From positions 248,001-312,000 of the forward strand of contig NZ_JAFIWA010000004.1 of NCBI RefSeq assembly GCF_018588945.1: a stretch of DNA of 64,000 bases, read 5' to 3'. The notes below the pieces were generated by a model. It was not told the origin of the DNA and did no database searches. It saw only the letters and a list, made by a program, of their open reading frames with translations. Both the position numbers and the translations under genes were made by a program. This DNA comes from Microbacterium flavescens. Its GTDB lineage: Bacteria; Actinomycetota; Actinomycetes; Actinomycetales; Microbacteriaceae. Below, one piece after another: positions 36,359 through 44,255 of this stretch; positions within the stretch are counted from its first letter, which is position 1; each line of letters begins with the position of its first letter.

Positions 36359-36916
36359 AGATGCAGGATCCTCCACGTGTTGTGATTCCCTCAGGGCGGC
36401 TCGCCGCGTCGGGTGCGCTGGCGCCGCAAAACGGAGGACGGCTGTCGCAGAGCGAGTGCGGCGGGGAGCCGGTACTGACCCGGACATCGTCATCTCAGAC
36501 GCGCCGTGTCTTCCCCCGGAGTGCCGAAGACCACGGTAGGCAGGGGCTCGGACACCCGCAACACAGCCTGTGGATAACTCTGTGGAGAGTATGCGAGAAA
36601 CGCCGGTAGACCTGTGGGCAATGCCTGTGGAGAACTCGGCATCTCTCCCCGAAGTCGGCCAGAGATAGGGCTGCTGATCAGGGGTTCCCTGGTCCACAGG
36701 TTGTGGAGGGGGATGTGGTTGAAGTCGCGCTTGAAGGTTGGCCGCTCGACGGCCCCCTGTGCACAATTCCGAAGCTTGTGGATGAGCATCCCTCGCCTGG
36801 GGATCGCTCAATAGACCCTGGACAGCGGGAGAGGAGGGCGCTAGCCTGTGGATTCCAGGCACCCTCAAGCGCATTCCGTTCGGAATGCGTGGCGTTGTTC
36901 GTCGTGGGAGGTGAAC
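36359..36916. other. Gene-free stretch with a cluster of DnaA-box-like sequences
   Basis: This is the largest gap in the window. Between 36569 and 36785 there are a perfect DnaA box, TGTGGATAA (36569-36577), and near matches at 36613 (TGTGGGCAA), 36626 (TGTGGAGAA), 36690 (TGGTCCACA), 36758 (TGTGCACAA) and 36777 (TGTGGATGA). Weaker TGTGGAG sites are at 36581 and 36702. The cluster lies upstream of dnaB. Since parB-parA is at the far right end, the real oriC is expected outside the window, so this may be a regulatory or DnaA-titration site. Confidence 0.6.
36870..36889. promoter_or_regulatory. Perfect 20-bp inverted repeat before a surface-protein gene
   Basis: CGCATTCCG and CGGAATGCG flank a TT spacer, giving a perfect palindrome. 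It lies 27 bases upstream of the GTG start of the exported protein at 36917, where a repressor or activator would bind. No regulator is encoded next to it. Confidence 0.55.
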
Positions 36917-37936
36917 GTGGAGATCGCAACCTCGCAGCTGCCGAGGATCTGGCGGCTGGCCCTGATCGGGGCCGCAACCGCGTTCGCCTGGATCGTCCTC
37001 TCGCTGCTCCTCGGACTCGGATACGGGTCCGCGCACGCGGCCGAGGGCTATGACGACGGCAAAGGCCTGCTGGGTGCCGTCACTTCCGCGGTCGACCGGA
37101 CGGCCGCCTCGGTCACCTCGACCGTCACCAAGACCACGTCCACCGTTACGGAGGTCGTGAACACGGTTGTCGACGTCGCGCCGGCTCCGGTTCAGCAGCC
37201 CGTGCGTGAGGTCGTCAAGACGGTCGGCACGGTCGTCAACACGGTCGCCGAGCCCGTGGTCCAGGTCGTCTCGAACGACGCCGTCAGCACGATCACGAAG
37301 CCCGTGGTCGAGGTCGTCACGCAGGTTCCGGTCGTCGGCGGCATCGTCAGCGGCACGGGGCTCGACGACGCGGTGGGCGACCTCGCCGAGACGGTCGACG
37401 ACACGGTCGACGGCGTGACGGGCGCCGTCACCGACACCGGCGAGGCCATCGGCCAGCCGTCGACAGGCGGCGAGCCCTCCACCGGCACTCCCGAGCTGCC
37501 CCCGGTTTCGCCCGGAACCCCCGTCCTCCCCGGCTCGGGATCGACCGACGGATCGCCCGCGCCCAGCACCACCGACGTCTCGGTCACCACGCTTCCCGGC
37601 CTTTCCGCCGACCAGATCATGACGGTCGACGGCGGCTGGGGCGCGGCATCCGCTCTCCCGTTCTTCGAGGCTGCGTACGAGCCCGGCTCCGCGCCTTCCG
37701 ACACCGTCTCGCCGTCCACCGCGTCGTCCGACGCGCGCGGCCACCTCACTCCGGCGGGAGCACTCTGCCCGCCGAACGCTTCTTCCTCGGGATCCGGTGG
37801 TGCGGGTCCCGGCGCTTGGGCGCTCGTCGCCCTCGGTCCGCTCGCCGCTCTCCGTGCCTGGGTGCGTCGTGCAGGACCGGAGGACGAGCACGCGCCACCA
37901 GCGCCTGCAGGATCCACCGACGTCTCCCCTGACTGA
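36917..37936 (+). CDS. Exported Val/Thr-rich surface protein
   Basis: The start at GTG 36917 with GGGAGG upstream gives 339 residues. A signal peptide ends near AHAAEG. The next ~120 residues are a low-complexity Val/Thr region (VTSTVTKTTSTVTEVVNTV), then a Pro/Gly/Ser-rich linker, and a C-terminal hydrophobic segment (AWALVALGPLAALRAWV) with arginines after it. No LPxTG/LAxTG motif is visible. It is directly upstream of the chaplin-like gene in the same direction, 90 bases apart, which suggests a joint surface role. The family is not recognised. Confidence 0.65.
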   Translation: MEIATSQLPRIWRLALIGAATAFAWIVLSLLLGLGYGSAHAAEGYDDGKGLLGAVTSAVDRTAASVTSTVTKTTSTVTEVVNTVVDVAPAPVQQPVREVVKTVGTVVNTVAEPVVQVVSNDAVSTITKPVVEVVTQVPVVGGIVSGTGLDDAVGDLAETVDDTVDGVTGAVTDTGEAIGQPSTGGEPSTGTPELPPVSPGTPVLPGSGSTDGSPAPSTTDVSVTTLPGLSADQIMTVDGGWGAASALPFFEAAYEPGSAPSDTVSPSTASSDARGHLTPAGALCPPNASSSGSGGAGPGAWALVALGPLAALRAWVRRAGPEDEHAPPAPAGSTDVSPD

Positions 37937-38026
37937 TCCGCTCAGACCGCCTCTTCTCGAGGCGGACGAGCACCAGCGCGCACCCTCGCGTGCTGAGACA
38001 TCAGTCAATCCAAAGGGGAAACAATC

Positions 38027-39622
38027 ATGGGTACATTCATCAAGCGCGCCCTTCTGGGCACGCTTCTCGCCGGCGGCATCACGCTGCTCGGCGCAACGGT
38101 CGCACACGCGGCCGACACGACAGGGGAGGACGGGCTGCTCTCGGGCACCCAGGCCCTCCTCGACGTCAAGCTCCCGGTGACGATCAGCGGCACCTCGCTG
38201 TCGGTCATCGGCGACTCCACGAGCCAGAGCGCGGCCACGTCGACCCCGGCACCGGCTTCCGCACCGGCTTCGACGAGCGGCGAGGACGGCGTGGCGTCGG
38301 GCACTCAGGCGCTCGTCACCGTGACCGTGCCGGTCACCGTCTCGGGAAACGCGATCTCGGTCGTCGGTGACACTTCGTCATCGGATGCCGCGACCGCGGC
38401 TCCCGCTCAGCCGGCAGCCTCCTCCAGCCCCGCCACCCCGGCGACCACCTCGGGCGACAGCGGGCTGCTCTCGGGGACGCAGGGCATCGTGTCGGTGAAC
38501 GTCCCGATCACGGTGAGCGGCAACGCCGTCTCGGTCGTGGGCGACAGCGATAGCCAGGACGCCTCCACCACAGCCGGCACCAGCGGCAGCGGATCAGCCA
38601 CCGACGCGACCACCGGCGGCGAGAACTCGATCGCCGGCGGCTCGCAGGTCGTCGCTCCCGTCGCCATCCCGGTGACGGTCGGCGGCAACGCCATCTCCGT
38701 CATCGGCGACAGCACGAGCACGGGCGCCACGTCGGCGCCCGGCTCGGGTTCCACCGGCGGCGCAGGCACGGCGACCGCAGGCTGGACGGACGGCGGCGAC
38801 GCGGTCCTGGGCGGCACCCAGGTGCTCGCACCCATCACCGCCCCGGTCGCCGCCGGCGGCAACGCGATCTCGGTCATCGGCGACAGCACGAGCACCGGCT
38901 CCACCACCGGCACCACCGGCGGAACCGGCAGCACGGGCACCACCGCCGGACAGACCGACGGAGCCGACAGCATCCTCGGCGGCACCCAGGTGCTCGCACC
39001 CATCACCGCACCGGTCACCGCCGGCGGCAACGCGATCTCGGTCATCGGCGACAGCACGTCGGCCGGAAGCAGCGTCACTGCTCCGGCCGGCACGGGCGGC
39101 ACGGCGCTGACCTCGGGTCTGGACTCGATCCTCGGCGGGACGCAGATCCTCGCTCCGATCGCCGTCCCGATCACGCTCGGCGGCAACGCCATCTCGGTCA
39201 TCGGCGACAGCACGACCGTCGTCCCGGCCGTGCCCGTCGACCCGACCGACCCGACGGACCCGACCGACCCGACGGACCCGACCGACCCGACGGACCCGAC
39301 CGACCCGACCGATCCCACGGACCCGACCGATCCCACGGACCCGACGGATCCCACGGACCCGACGGACCCGACCGATCCCACGGACCCGACCGATCCCACG
39401 GACCCGACGGACCCGTCGAACCCGTCCGGCCCGGCCGGCCCCGGCGGACCGGGCTCCTCGGCTGACGGCGGCAACGCGATCGTGACCGGCTCGCCGGCCG
39501 GCGCGACCGCCGTCGCACTCGCCGAGACTGGAGGGATGAGCGCGCTCCCCGTGCTGCTGCTGGCAATGGTGCTGCTCGCAGCGGGCGCGTCGGCGCTCGT
39601 GTCTCGGCGGCGCTCGGCGTGA
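38027..39622 (+). CDS. Chaplin-like repeat protein with DPT stalk and LAETG sortase signal
   Basis: A 531-residue wall-anchored protein. A signal peptide (ALLGTLLAGGITLLGATVAHA) leads into seven repeats of about 25 residues with the pattern GTQ-(3)-P-(3)-PV-(3)-GNAISVIGDS, spaced by Gly/Ser/Thr linkers. The pattern matches the chaplin domain (PV..PV...CGNSVSVIG) but lacks its cysteines. Then come 19 DPT units encoded by 39239-39409, a Gly/Pro linker, LAETGG, a hydrophobic helix and RRRSA, a classic sortase signal of the LAxTG type used by class E sortases. GGGGAAAC lies upstream of the ATG. Confidence 0.8.
   Translation: MGTFIKRALLGTLLAGGITLLGATVAHAADTTGEDGLLSGTQALLDVKLPVTISGTSLSVIGDSTSQSAATSTPAPASAPASTSGEDGVASGTQALVTVTVPVTVSGNAISVVGDTSSSDAATAAPAQPAASSSPATPATTSGDSGLLSGTQGIVSVNVPITVSGNAVSVVGDSDSQDASTTAGTSGSGSATDATTGGENSIAGGSQVVAPVAIPVTVGGNAISVIGDSTSTGATSAPGSGSTGGAGTATAGWTDGGDAVLGGTQVLAPITAPVAAGGNAISVIGDSTSTGSTTGTTGGTGSTGTTAGQTDGADSILGGTQVLAPITAPVTAGGNAISVIGDSTSAGSSVTAPAGTGGTALTSGLDSILGGTQILAPIAVPITLGGNAISVIGDSTTVVPAVPVDPTDPTDPTDPTDPTDPTDPTDPTDPTDPTDPTDPTDPTDPTDPTDPTDPTDPTDPTDPSNPSGPAGPGGPGSSADGGNAIVTGSPAGATAVALAETGGMSALPVLLLAMVLLAAGASALVSRRRSA
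39239..39409 (+). repeat. Tandem 9-bp repeats encoding (DPT)19
   Basis: Nineteen consecutive units of GACCCGACS or GATCCCACG type encode Asp-Pro-Thr and form an extended stalk in the chaplin-like protein. Such an array is prone to slippage, so the copy number probably varies between strains. Confidence 0.9.
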
Positions 39623-39675
39623 CCCGCATGTCGGAGGCTGCCTAGGGGGCCTCTGACGCGGAGCACGCGGGCGTG

Positions 39676-39707
39676 GCGGGAGGGCCGTTCCCCACCGGCC
39701 CTCCCGC
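39676..39707 (+). terminator. Terminator hairpin after the chaplin-like gene
   Basis: GCGGGAGGGCCG (39676-39687) pairs perfectly with CGGCCCTCCCGC (39696-39707) around an eight-base loop, 54 bases after the stop codon. There is no T-tract. Confidence 0.7.
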
Positions 39708-39843
39708 TCCCGCACACCTCGCCCTTCGATGACGGGGAGGCCGACCTGCCTGGACCCGGTCACCCCGTCATCGGACGGCGCTGAGACGGGGCGGGTGCCG
39801 CGGCGGGGGGCGCGCGGCATCCGTCTCTTGGGGGAACAAAAGG

Positions 39844-39877
39844 CGGATGCCGCGGACCCGAAGGTCCGCGGCATCCG
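39844..39877 (-). terminator. Rho-independent terminator of the rpsF-rplI operon
   Basis: A perfect 15-bp stem (39844-39858 with 39863-39877) and a four-base loop, followed on the minus strand by CCTTTTGTT. It lies just after the rplI stop. The arms contain the common genomic nonamer GGATGCCGC and its complement. Confidence 0.88.
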
Positions 39878-39894
39878 TTCTCTCTTTCGCTGCC

Positions 39895-40347
39895 TTATTT
39901 GGCGGCGACCACCTGCAGGGTGATCACGGCGGTGAGGTCGTCACGCAGACGGACCGTCGCCTCGTGCTCGCCCACCGACTTGATCGGCGAGGTGATGTGG
40001 ATCTTGCGCTTGTCGAGCTCGCCGAGGCCGGCGGCCTTGACGGCGTCGGCGACGGCCTCGGTCTTCACCGAGCCGAACAGACGGCCTTCGGCTCCGGCCT
40101 TGACGGTCAGCTTGACCTTGTTCGACTCGAGGGCGTCCTTGAGTGCGACGGCCTCTTCGTGGACGTGGATCGCGCGCGACTCGCGAGCAGCGCGAATCGA
40201 CGCGACCTGCTTCTCGCCACCGCGGGTCCACGCCACAGCGAAGCCCTGGGGGATGAGGTAGTTGCGGGCGAACCCGTTCTTGACCTCGACCACGTCACCG
40301 GCGCTACCGAGCCCGGCGACCTCGTTCGTGAGAATCAGCTTTGCCAT
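39895..40347 (-). CDS. rplI: 50S ribosomal protein L9
   Basis: A 150-residue two-domain L9. The N-terminal rRNA-binding domain reads [20 protein letters not shown] and [14 protein letters not shown]; a long connecting helix is followed by the C-terminal domain with GRLFGSVK. It is the last gene of rpsF-ssb-rpsR-rplI, 11 bases after rpsR, and is followed by a strong terminator. Confidence 0.96.
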   Translation of the reverse strand: MAKLILTNEVAGLGSAGDVVEVKNGFARNYLIPQGFAVAWTRGGEKQVASIRAARESRAIHVHEEAVALKDALESNKVKLTVKAGAEGRLFGSVKTEAVADAVKAAGLGELDKRKIHITSPIKSVGEHEATVRLRDDLTAVITLQVVAAK

Positions 40348-40358
40348 TCCGGTGCTCC

Positions 40359-40613
40359 TTAGCGGCCAGCGCCGGCGTAGGGCAGGAGCGCCATTTCGCG
40401 CGCGTTCTTGATCGCCTTGGCGATCAGACGCTGCTCCTGCACCGAGACACCGGTGATACGACGGGCGCGGATCTTGCCGCGCTCCGAGATGAACTTGCGG
40501 AGGGTGGCGACGTCCTTGTAGTCGATGACGCCGACACGAGTGGGCTTCGCCGGTGCGGCGTTCTTCGCGCCCTTCCGCGGCTTGCGGCGATCGCCGCTTG
40601 ACTTTCCAGCCAT
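40359..40613 (-). CDS. rpsR: 30S ribosomal protein S18, zinc-free type
   Basis: An 84-residue S18 with the core [26 protein letters not shown] and [10 protein letters not shown]. There are no cysteines: the CxxC zinc motif near residue 20 in many S18 proteins is missing here ([10 protein letters not shown]). It pairs with S6 in the 30S platform and lies between ssb and rplI as usual. Confidence 0.95.
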   Translation of the reverse strand: MAGKSSGDRRKPRKGAKNAAPAKPTRVGVIDYKDVATLRKFISERGKIRARRITGVSVQEQRLIAKAIKNAREMALLPYAGAGR

Positions 40614-40669
40614 GGGTGTTTCCTTACTGAGTGATGTGAGTCAACGGATGCCTCGGCACCCGGATATCG

Positions 40670-41182
40670 TCAAAACGGGGTGTCGTCGCCGTAGGCGCCC
40701 GGGGCGGCCCACGCGTCGCCGCCACCGGCGTTGCCGGCAGTGGCGTTCGCCGAACCGGGGGTCGACCACGGCTCGTCGGCGACCTGCGCCTGACCGCCGC
40801 GCGACTGACCGCCGCCGCCCGCCGCGCGCGTGACCTGAGCGGTCGCGTAGCGGAGCGAGGGGCCGATCTCGTCGACCTCGAGCTCGATCGCGGTGCGCTT
40901 CTCGCCCTCGCGCGTCTCGTAGCTGCGCTGCTTCAGGCGGCCGGTCGCGATGACCCGCATGCCCTTGGTCAGCGAGCCCGCAACGTGCTCGGCGAACTCG
41001 CGCCACACGCTCGCGCGGAGGAACAGCGCTTCGCCGTCCTTCCACTCGTTCGCCTGGCGGTCGAAGTTGCGCGGCGTCGACGCGATGGTGAAGTTCGCGA
41101 CGGGGAGACCGTTCTGCGTGTAGCGCAGCTCGGGATCAGCCGTGAGGTTGCCCACGACGGTGATGATCGTCTCGCCGGCCAT
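40670..41182 (-). CDS. ssb: Single-stranded DNA-binding protein
   Basis: A 170-residue SSB with an OB fold ([28 protein letters not shown]-like [19 protein letters not shown]) in the first ~110 residues, a Gly/Gln-rich linker and the acidic tip DDTPF, a variant of the DDIPF peptide that recruits repair and replication proteins. It is cotranscribed with rpsF, five bases downstream. Confidence 0.95.
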   Translation of the reverse strand: MAGETIITVVGNLTADPELRYTQNGLPVANFTIASTPRNFDRQANEWKDGEALFLRASVWREFAEHVAGSLTKGMRVIATGRLKQRSYETREGEKRTAIELEVDEIGPSLRYATAQVTRAAGGGGQSRGGQAQVADEPWSTPGSANATAGNAGGGDAWAAPGAYGDDTPF

Positions 41183-41187
41183 CGTCG

Positions 41188-41571
41188 TTACGCGTCCTGC
41201 TTGACGGGCTTCGCGGGACGGGCGGCCTTGCGGGCAGCCTTCTCGTCGGCGCGCTGCTTCTCGGACGCGATCATGGCGATCGCCTCTTCGGCACGGAGGA
41301 CCTTGGTGCGCATGATCTGCTCGTTGAGATTCAGCTGACGGTCGAGCTCCTGAGTGGTCTCGCTCGTAGCGGTGAAGTTGACGACGGCGTAGATGCCCTC
41401 GGTCTTCTTCTGGATCTCATAGGCGAGACGGCGGCGACCCCAGATGTCGATGTTCTCAATCGAGCCACCATCGTTGGTGATGACCTTGAGGAACTTATCG
41501 AGGTTCGGGGCGACCTGGCGCTCATCGATCTCAGGGTTCAGAATGACCATGAGTTCGTACTGGTGCGTCAC
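41188..41571 (-). CDS. rpsF: 30S ribosomal protein S6
   Basis: A 127-residue S6 with [33 protein letters not shown] and EGIYAVVNF, and a lysine-rich tail. The start is GTG 41571 with GGAGGTGGG upstream. It opens the rpsF-ssb-rpsR-rplI operon and binds S18. Its leader contains a hairpin that may be used for autoregulation. Confidence 0.95.
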   Translation of the reverse strand: MTHQYELMVILNPEIDERQVAPNLDKFLKVITNDGGSIENIDIWGRRRLAYEIQKKTEGIYAVVNFTATSETTQELDRQLNLNEQIMRTKVLRAEEAIAMIASEKQRADEKAARKAARPAKPVKQDA

Positions 41572-41597
41572 TAACCCACCTCCTTCGGACTTGAACG

Positions 41598-41712
41598 GCT
41601 GTCGGGCATTTCCCGGCAGCAGGAGGGTGTGGTGCACGTCATCCGGCGTTCGCGCACAGGGGCGCGTGCGGACAACCGTCCTATCGTACCGGAAGCCTGG
41701 TCAGCCGCCCAA
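41598..41712 (-). promoter_or_regulatory. rpsF promoter and leader hairpin
   Basis: On the minus strand TTGGGC (41707-41712), 18 bases and TACGAT (41683-41688) form a plausible promoter. The ~105-base leader ends with a 9-bp hairpin, GCTGTCGGG at 41598-41606 with CCCGGCAGC at 41612-41620, including one G-T pair. Its place before rpsF, with CCG next to the stem, fits the known S6:S18 autoregulatory leader, but this is inference. Confidence 0.5.
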
Positions 41713-42882
41713 TCCGCCCGGATCGTCCCGCTCACCGCGGAGAAGGTCGAGGACCCACGCCCGGTCGGCATCGCGCGACGGCGGGGCCAGGGGGTACTTC
41801 GCAGGCGTCGACGAGAGGGAGATCGGATGCCGCACCCCCGGCGTCTGCGACCCTCCGGCGTGCACGATCGGATCGAGGCCCAGCTCGCGCGCCCGGGCGA
41901 ACGCGCCGTCCATGGCGAGGACGCGCGCGCACGGCACGCCGGCTTCCCCGAGCATCGCGTCCCACTCGGCCGCGGGTCGAGTTGCAAGGGCCCGGTCGAG
42001 GAGGGGGCGGAGGACATCCCGGGCGACGCTGCGGTCGGGTGCACGAACGAATCGGGGGTCGGCCGCAACGTCCGGCACGCCGAGCACCTCGCAGAGCCGC
42101 GCGAACTGGCGGTCGTTGCCGACCGCGAGGACGAGGTCGCCGTCGGCGGTCGGGAACGGGCCGTAGGGGAAGATGCTCGGGTGGTCGTTGCCGAGCCGCT
42201 GCGGCACGACGCCCGCCAGGGCGTACGCGCCCGACTGATTGACGAGCGCCGACAGCGCCGACGAGAGCAGGTTCACCTCGACGCGCTGACCCTCGCCGGT
42301 GACGTCGCGGTGGCGGAGGGCGGCGAGCACGCCCATGCCCGCGTGGAGTCCGGTCACGACGTCGACGATCGCGACGCCGGCCTTGGCCGGCGATGCGTCC
42401 GCCTCACCCGTGACGCTCATGATGCCCGACAGCGCCTGGGCCAGCACGTCGTAGCCGGGCAGATTCGAGTCGGGCCCGAACCCGGTGATGGAGGCGTAGA
42501 CGACCGCCGGGTTGGTCGCGCGCACGGCGTCGTAGTCGAGGCCGAACCGGGCGAGGCCGCCCGGCCGGAAGTTCTCGATGACGACGTCGGCCCGTCGCGC
42601 GAGCTCTCGCGCGACGGCGAGGTCGGCAGACTCGTCGAAGTCGAGGGTGATCGACCGCTTGCCGCGGTTCACCGACAGGAAGTACGTCGCCTCGCCGTCG
42701 CGCTCCGGCGGTGTCCAGTGGCGCGTCTCGTCGCCCGCCGGCCCCTCGACCTTGACGACGGTCGCGCCGAGGTCCGCGAGCAGCATCGTGCAGTACGGCC
42801 CGGCGAGTACGCGCGAGAAGTCGGCGACCAGCAGCCCCGCGAGCGGTCCGCGTTTCGTCTCGTCGCTTCGCTCCTCGCTCAA
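41701..42882 (-). CDS. CaiB/BaiF-type CoA-transferase (family III)
   Basis: A family III CoA-transferase of about 393 residues that moves CoA between organic acids. Marks are GLLVADFSRVLAGPYCTMLLAD, the catalytic-aspartate region GYDVLAQALSGIMSVTGE, and VEVNLLSSALS. The N-terminus is odd: the residues before GPLAGLL (SEERSDETKR) are encoded by dispersed repeat copy 3. A TTG at 42882 with GGAGAGGA upstream is the best start; an in-frame GTG at 42906 is an alternative. It follows the acyl-CoA dehydrogenase on the same strand, so together they may handle a dicarboxylic acyl-CoA such as glutaryl-CoA. Confidence 0.85.
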   Translation of the reverse strand: MSEERSDETKRGPLAGLLVADFSRVLAGPYCTMLLADLGATVVKVEGPAGDETRHWTPPERDGEATYFLSVNRGKRSITLDFDESADLAVARELARRADVVIENFRPGGLARFGLDYDAVRATNPAVVYASITGFGPDSNLPGYDVLAQALSGIMSVTGEADASPAKAGVAIVDVVTGLHAGMGVLAALRHRDVTGEGQRVEVNLLSSALSALVNQSGAYALAGVVPQRLGNDHPSIFPYGPFPTADGDLVLAVGNDRQFARLCEVLGVPDVAADPRFVRAPDRSVARDVLRPLLDRALATRPAAEWDAMLGEAGVPCARVLAMDGAFARARELGLDPIVHAGGSQTPGVRHPISLSSTPAKYPLAPPSRDADRAWVLDLLRGERDDPGGLGG

Positions 42883-42884
42883 CG
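42850..42884. repeat. Dispersed 34-bp repeat, copy 3 (overlaps the CoA-transferase start)
   Basis: A slightly diverged copy in reverse orientation (CGTTTCGTCTC...CTCAACG). It encodes the first residues of the CoA-transferase and supplies the TTG start codon. With copy 4 it makes an inverted pair around a 26-base centre. Confidence 0.8.
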
Positions 42885-42910
42885 CCCCGTCCTCTCCCGC
42901 CCGCACCCGG

Positions 42911-42943
42911 GTCGTTGAGCGAGCGAAGCGAGACGAAACGCCC
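42911..42943. repeat. Dispersed 34-bp repeat, copy 4
   Basis: GTCGTTGAGCGAGCGAAG... in forward orientation, ending next to the acyl-CoA dehydrogenase stop codon. It is inverted relative to copy 3, so the mRNA between the two genes should fold into a long hairpin. Confidence 0.85.
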
Positions 42944-44137
42944 TCAACGGAACGCCCCGATGCCCGTGAGGTGCTGCCCGAGGATCAGCGTGTGCACCTC
43001 GTCGGTGCCCTCGTAGGTCCGCACGGACTCGAGGTTCGCGGCATGACGGATGGGCGAGTTCTCGAGCAGCACGCCGTCGCCGCCCAGAATCGTCCGCGCT
43101 TCCCGTGCGATCGCGATCGCCTCCCGCACGTTGTTGAGCTTGCCCAGCGAGACCTGCGTCGGCGTGAGGGTTCCGGCATCCTTCGCCCGCCCGATCTGCA
43201 GGGCCAGCAGCGCTCCCTTCTGCAGCTCGACGACCATGTTCACGAGCTTCTGCTGCGTCAGCTGGAACGACGCGATCGGCACCCCGAACTGCTGCCGGCG
43301 CAGGGCGTGGCGCAGCGCCGCTTCGTAGCTGTCGCGGGCCGCGCCGAGCGCACCCCAGACGATGCCGTAGCGCGCCTCGTTCAGCGCCGAGAACGGACCG
43401 CGCAGTCCGCTCGCCCCCGGAAGGAGAGCGGATGCCGGAAGCCGGACGTCCTCGAAGTGCAGCTCCGTCTGGATCGACGCCCGCATCGACCCCTTCGGCT
43501 CCAGCACCGACGCGTGGAATCCCGGGGCGTCGGTCGGCACGATGAACCCGCGGACGCCGTCGTCGGTCTGCGCCCAGACCACGACGAGCTGCGCGATCGA
43601 CGCGAGTCCGATCCAGCGCTTCGCGCCCGTGAGCACCCAGTCGCCGCCGTCACGTCGCGCGAACGTCGTCATGCTCGACGGGTCGGATCCGGCCGCCGGC
43701 TCGGTGAGTCCGAAGGCGCCGATCGCCTCGCCGATCGCCATGCGCGGCAGCCATTCCTCCTTCTGCTCCTCGGATCCCCACCGGTGGATCGAGCCCATTG
43801 CGAGCGATCCCTGCACCGACACGAAGGTGCGCAGCCCCGAGTCGCCCGCCTCGAGCTCGAGCGCCGCGAGGCCGTACTCCACGGCGCTGCGGCCGGGGCA
43901 TCCGTACCCCTCGAGGGTCATGCCGAGCACCCCCAGCTCGCCGAACGCGCGCACCAACTCGACCGGGAAGTGCGCGCGATCGAACCAGTCGCCGATGTGC
44001 GGCCGGATCTCTTCGTCGACGAAGGCCCGCACGCGGTCGCGGGTCGCGCGCTCGTCGTCGGTTAGCAGTGCATCGAGTCCGAGGACGTCGGATGCCTCGC
44101 GCAGCGCTTCGAGGTCATCGGGGTTCCTGGGCTCCAT
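42944..44137 (-). CDS. gcdH: Acyl-CoA dehydrogenase, glutaryl-CoA dehydrogenase-like
   Basis: A 397-residue FAD enzyme. It has the acyl-CoA dehydrogenase blocks GAFGLTEPAAGSDPSSM, the WIGLASIAQ flavin region and FGVPIASFQLTQQKL. The end RTYEGTDEVHTLILGQ places the catalytic base at Glu376, the position used in glutaryl-CoA dehydrogenases. ATG 44137 has GAGGAGG upstream; an ATG 18 bases earlier is possible. A neighbouring CoA-transferase supports a glutarate or lysine-catabolism role, but isovaleryl-type substrates are not excluded. Confidence 0.88.
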   Translation of the reverse strand: MEPRNPDDLEALREASDVLGLDALLTDDERATRDRVRAFVDEEIRPHIGDWFDRAHFPVELVRAFGELGVLGMTLEGYGCPGRSAVEYGLAALELEAGDSGLRTFVSVQGSLAMGSIHRWGSEEQKEEWLPRMAIGEAIGAFGLTEPAAGSDPSSMTTFARRDGGDWVLTGAKRWIGLASIAQLVVVWAQTDDGVRGFIVPTDAPGFHASVLEPKGSMRASIQTELHFEDVRLPASALLPGASGLRGPFSALNEARYGIVWGALGAARDSYEAALRHALRRQQFGVPIASFQLTQQKLVNMVVELQKGALLALQIGRAKDAGTLTPTQVSLGKLNNVREAIAIAREARTILGGDGVLLENSPIRHAANLESVRTYEGTDEVHTLILGQHLTGIGAFR

Positions 44138-44186
44138 AGCCGCCTCCTCAGTCATCCGTCCCGCCCATTCTGCCGGTCGGCTGCGC

Positions 44187-44220
44187 CGCTCGTTGAGCGA
44201 GCGGAGCGAGACGAAACGCC
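44187..44220. repeat. Dispersed 34-bp repeat, copy 5
   Basis: Forward copy with one change (GCGGAGCGAG) in the divergent gap between gcdH and the next membrane gene. It is the only copy in the window placed between two gene starts. Confidence 0.85.
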
Positions 44221-44243
44221 CCGGCCACCGTGCACACCCCCGG

Positions 44244-44249
44244 TAGCGT
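44244..44249 (+). promoter_or_regulatory. -10 element of a probably leaderless transcript
   Basis: TAGCGT is followed by six bases and then the ATG of the DUF3137-like gene, and there is no ribosome-binding site. The spacing fits transcription starting at the start codon, as at padR and perhaps dppB. Confidence 0.45.
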
Positions 44250-44255
44250 GAATGC

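Noticed and set aside
36569..36785. Chromosomal oriC
   Set aside because: parB-parA at the right end points to an origin beyond position 64000, and no dnaA or dnaN flanks this cluster.
36359..38107. N-terminal extension of the DnaB reading frame
   Set aside because: It crosses the DnaA-box region and two genes on the other strand; DnaB starts at ATG 36358 with normal length.
38407..39717. Minus-strand frame with GSV repeats opposite the chaplin-like gene
   Set aside because: The repeats are the antisense reading of the DPT array; there is no ribosome-binding site or export signal.
39723..39790. GATGACGGGG/CCCCGTCATC inverted repeat near 39728-39772
   Set aside because: Only 10-bp arms with a long loop; a better terminator lies just upstream, so no function is assigned.
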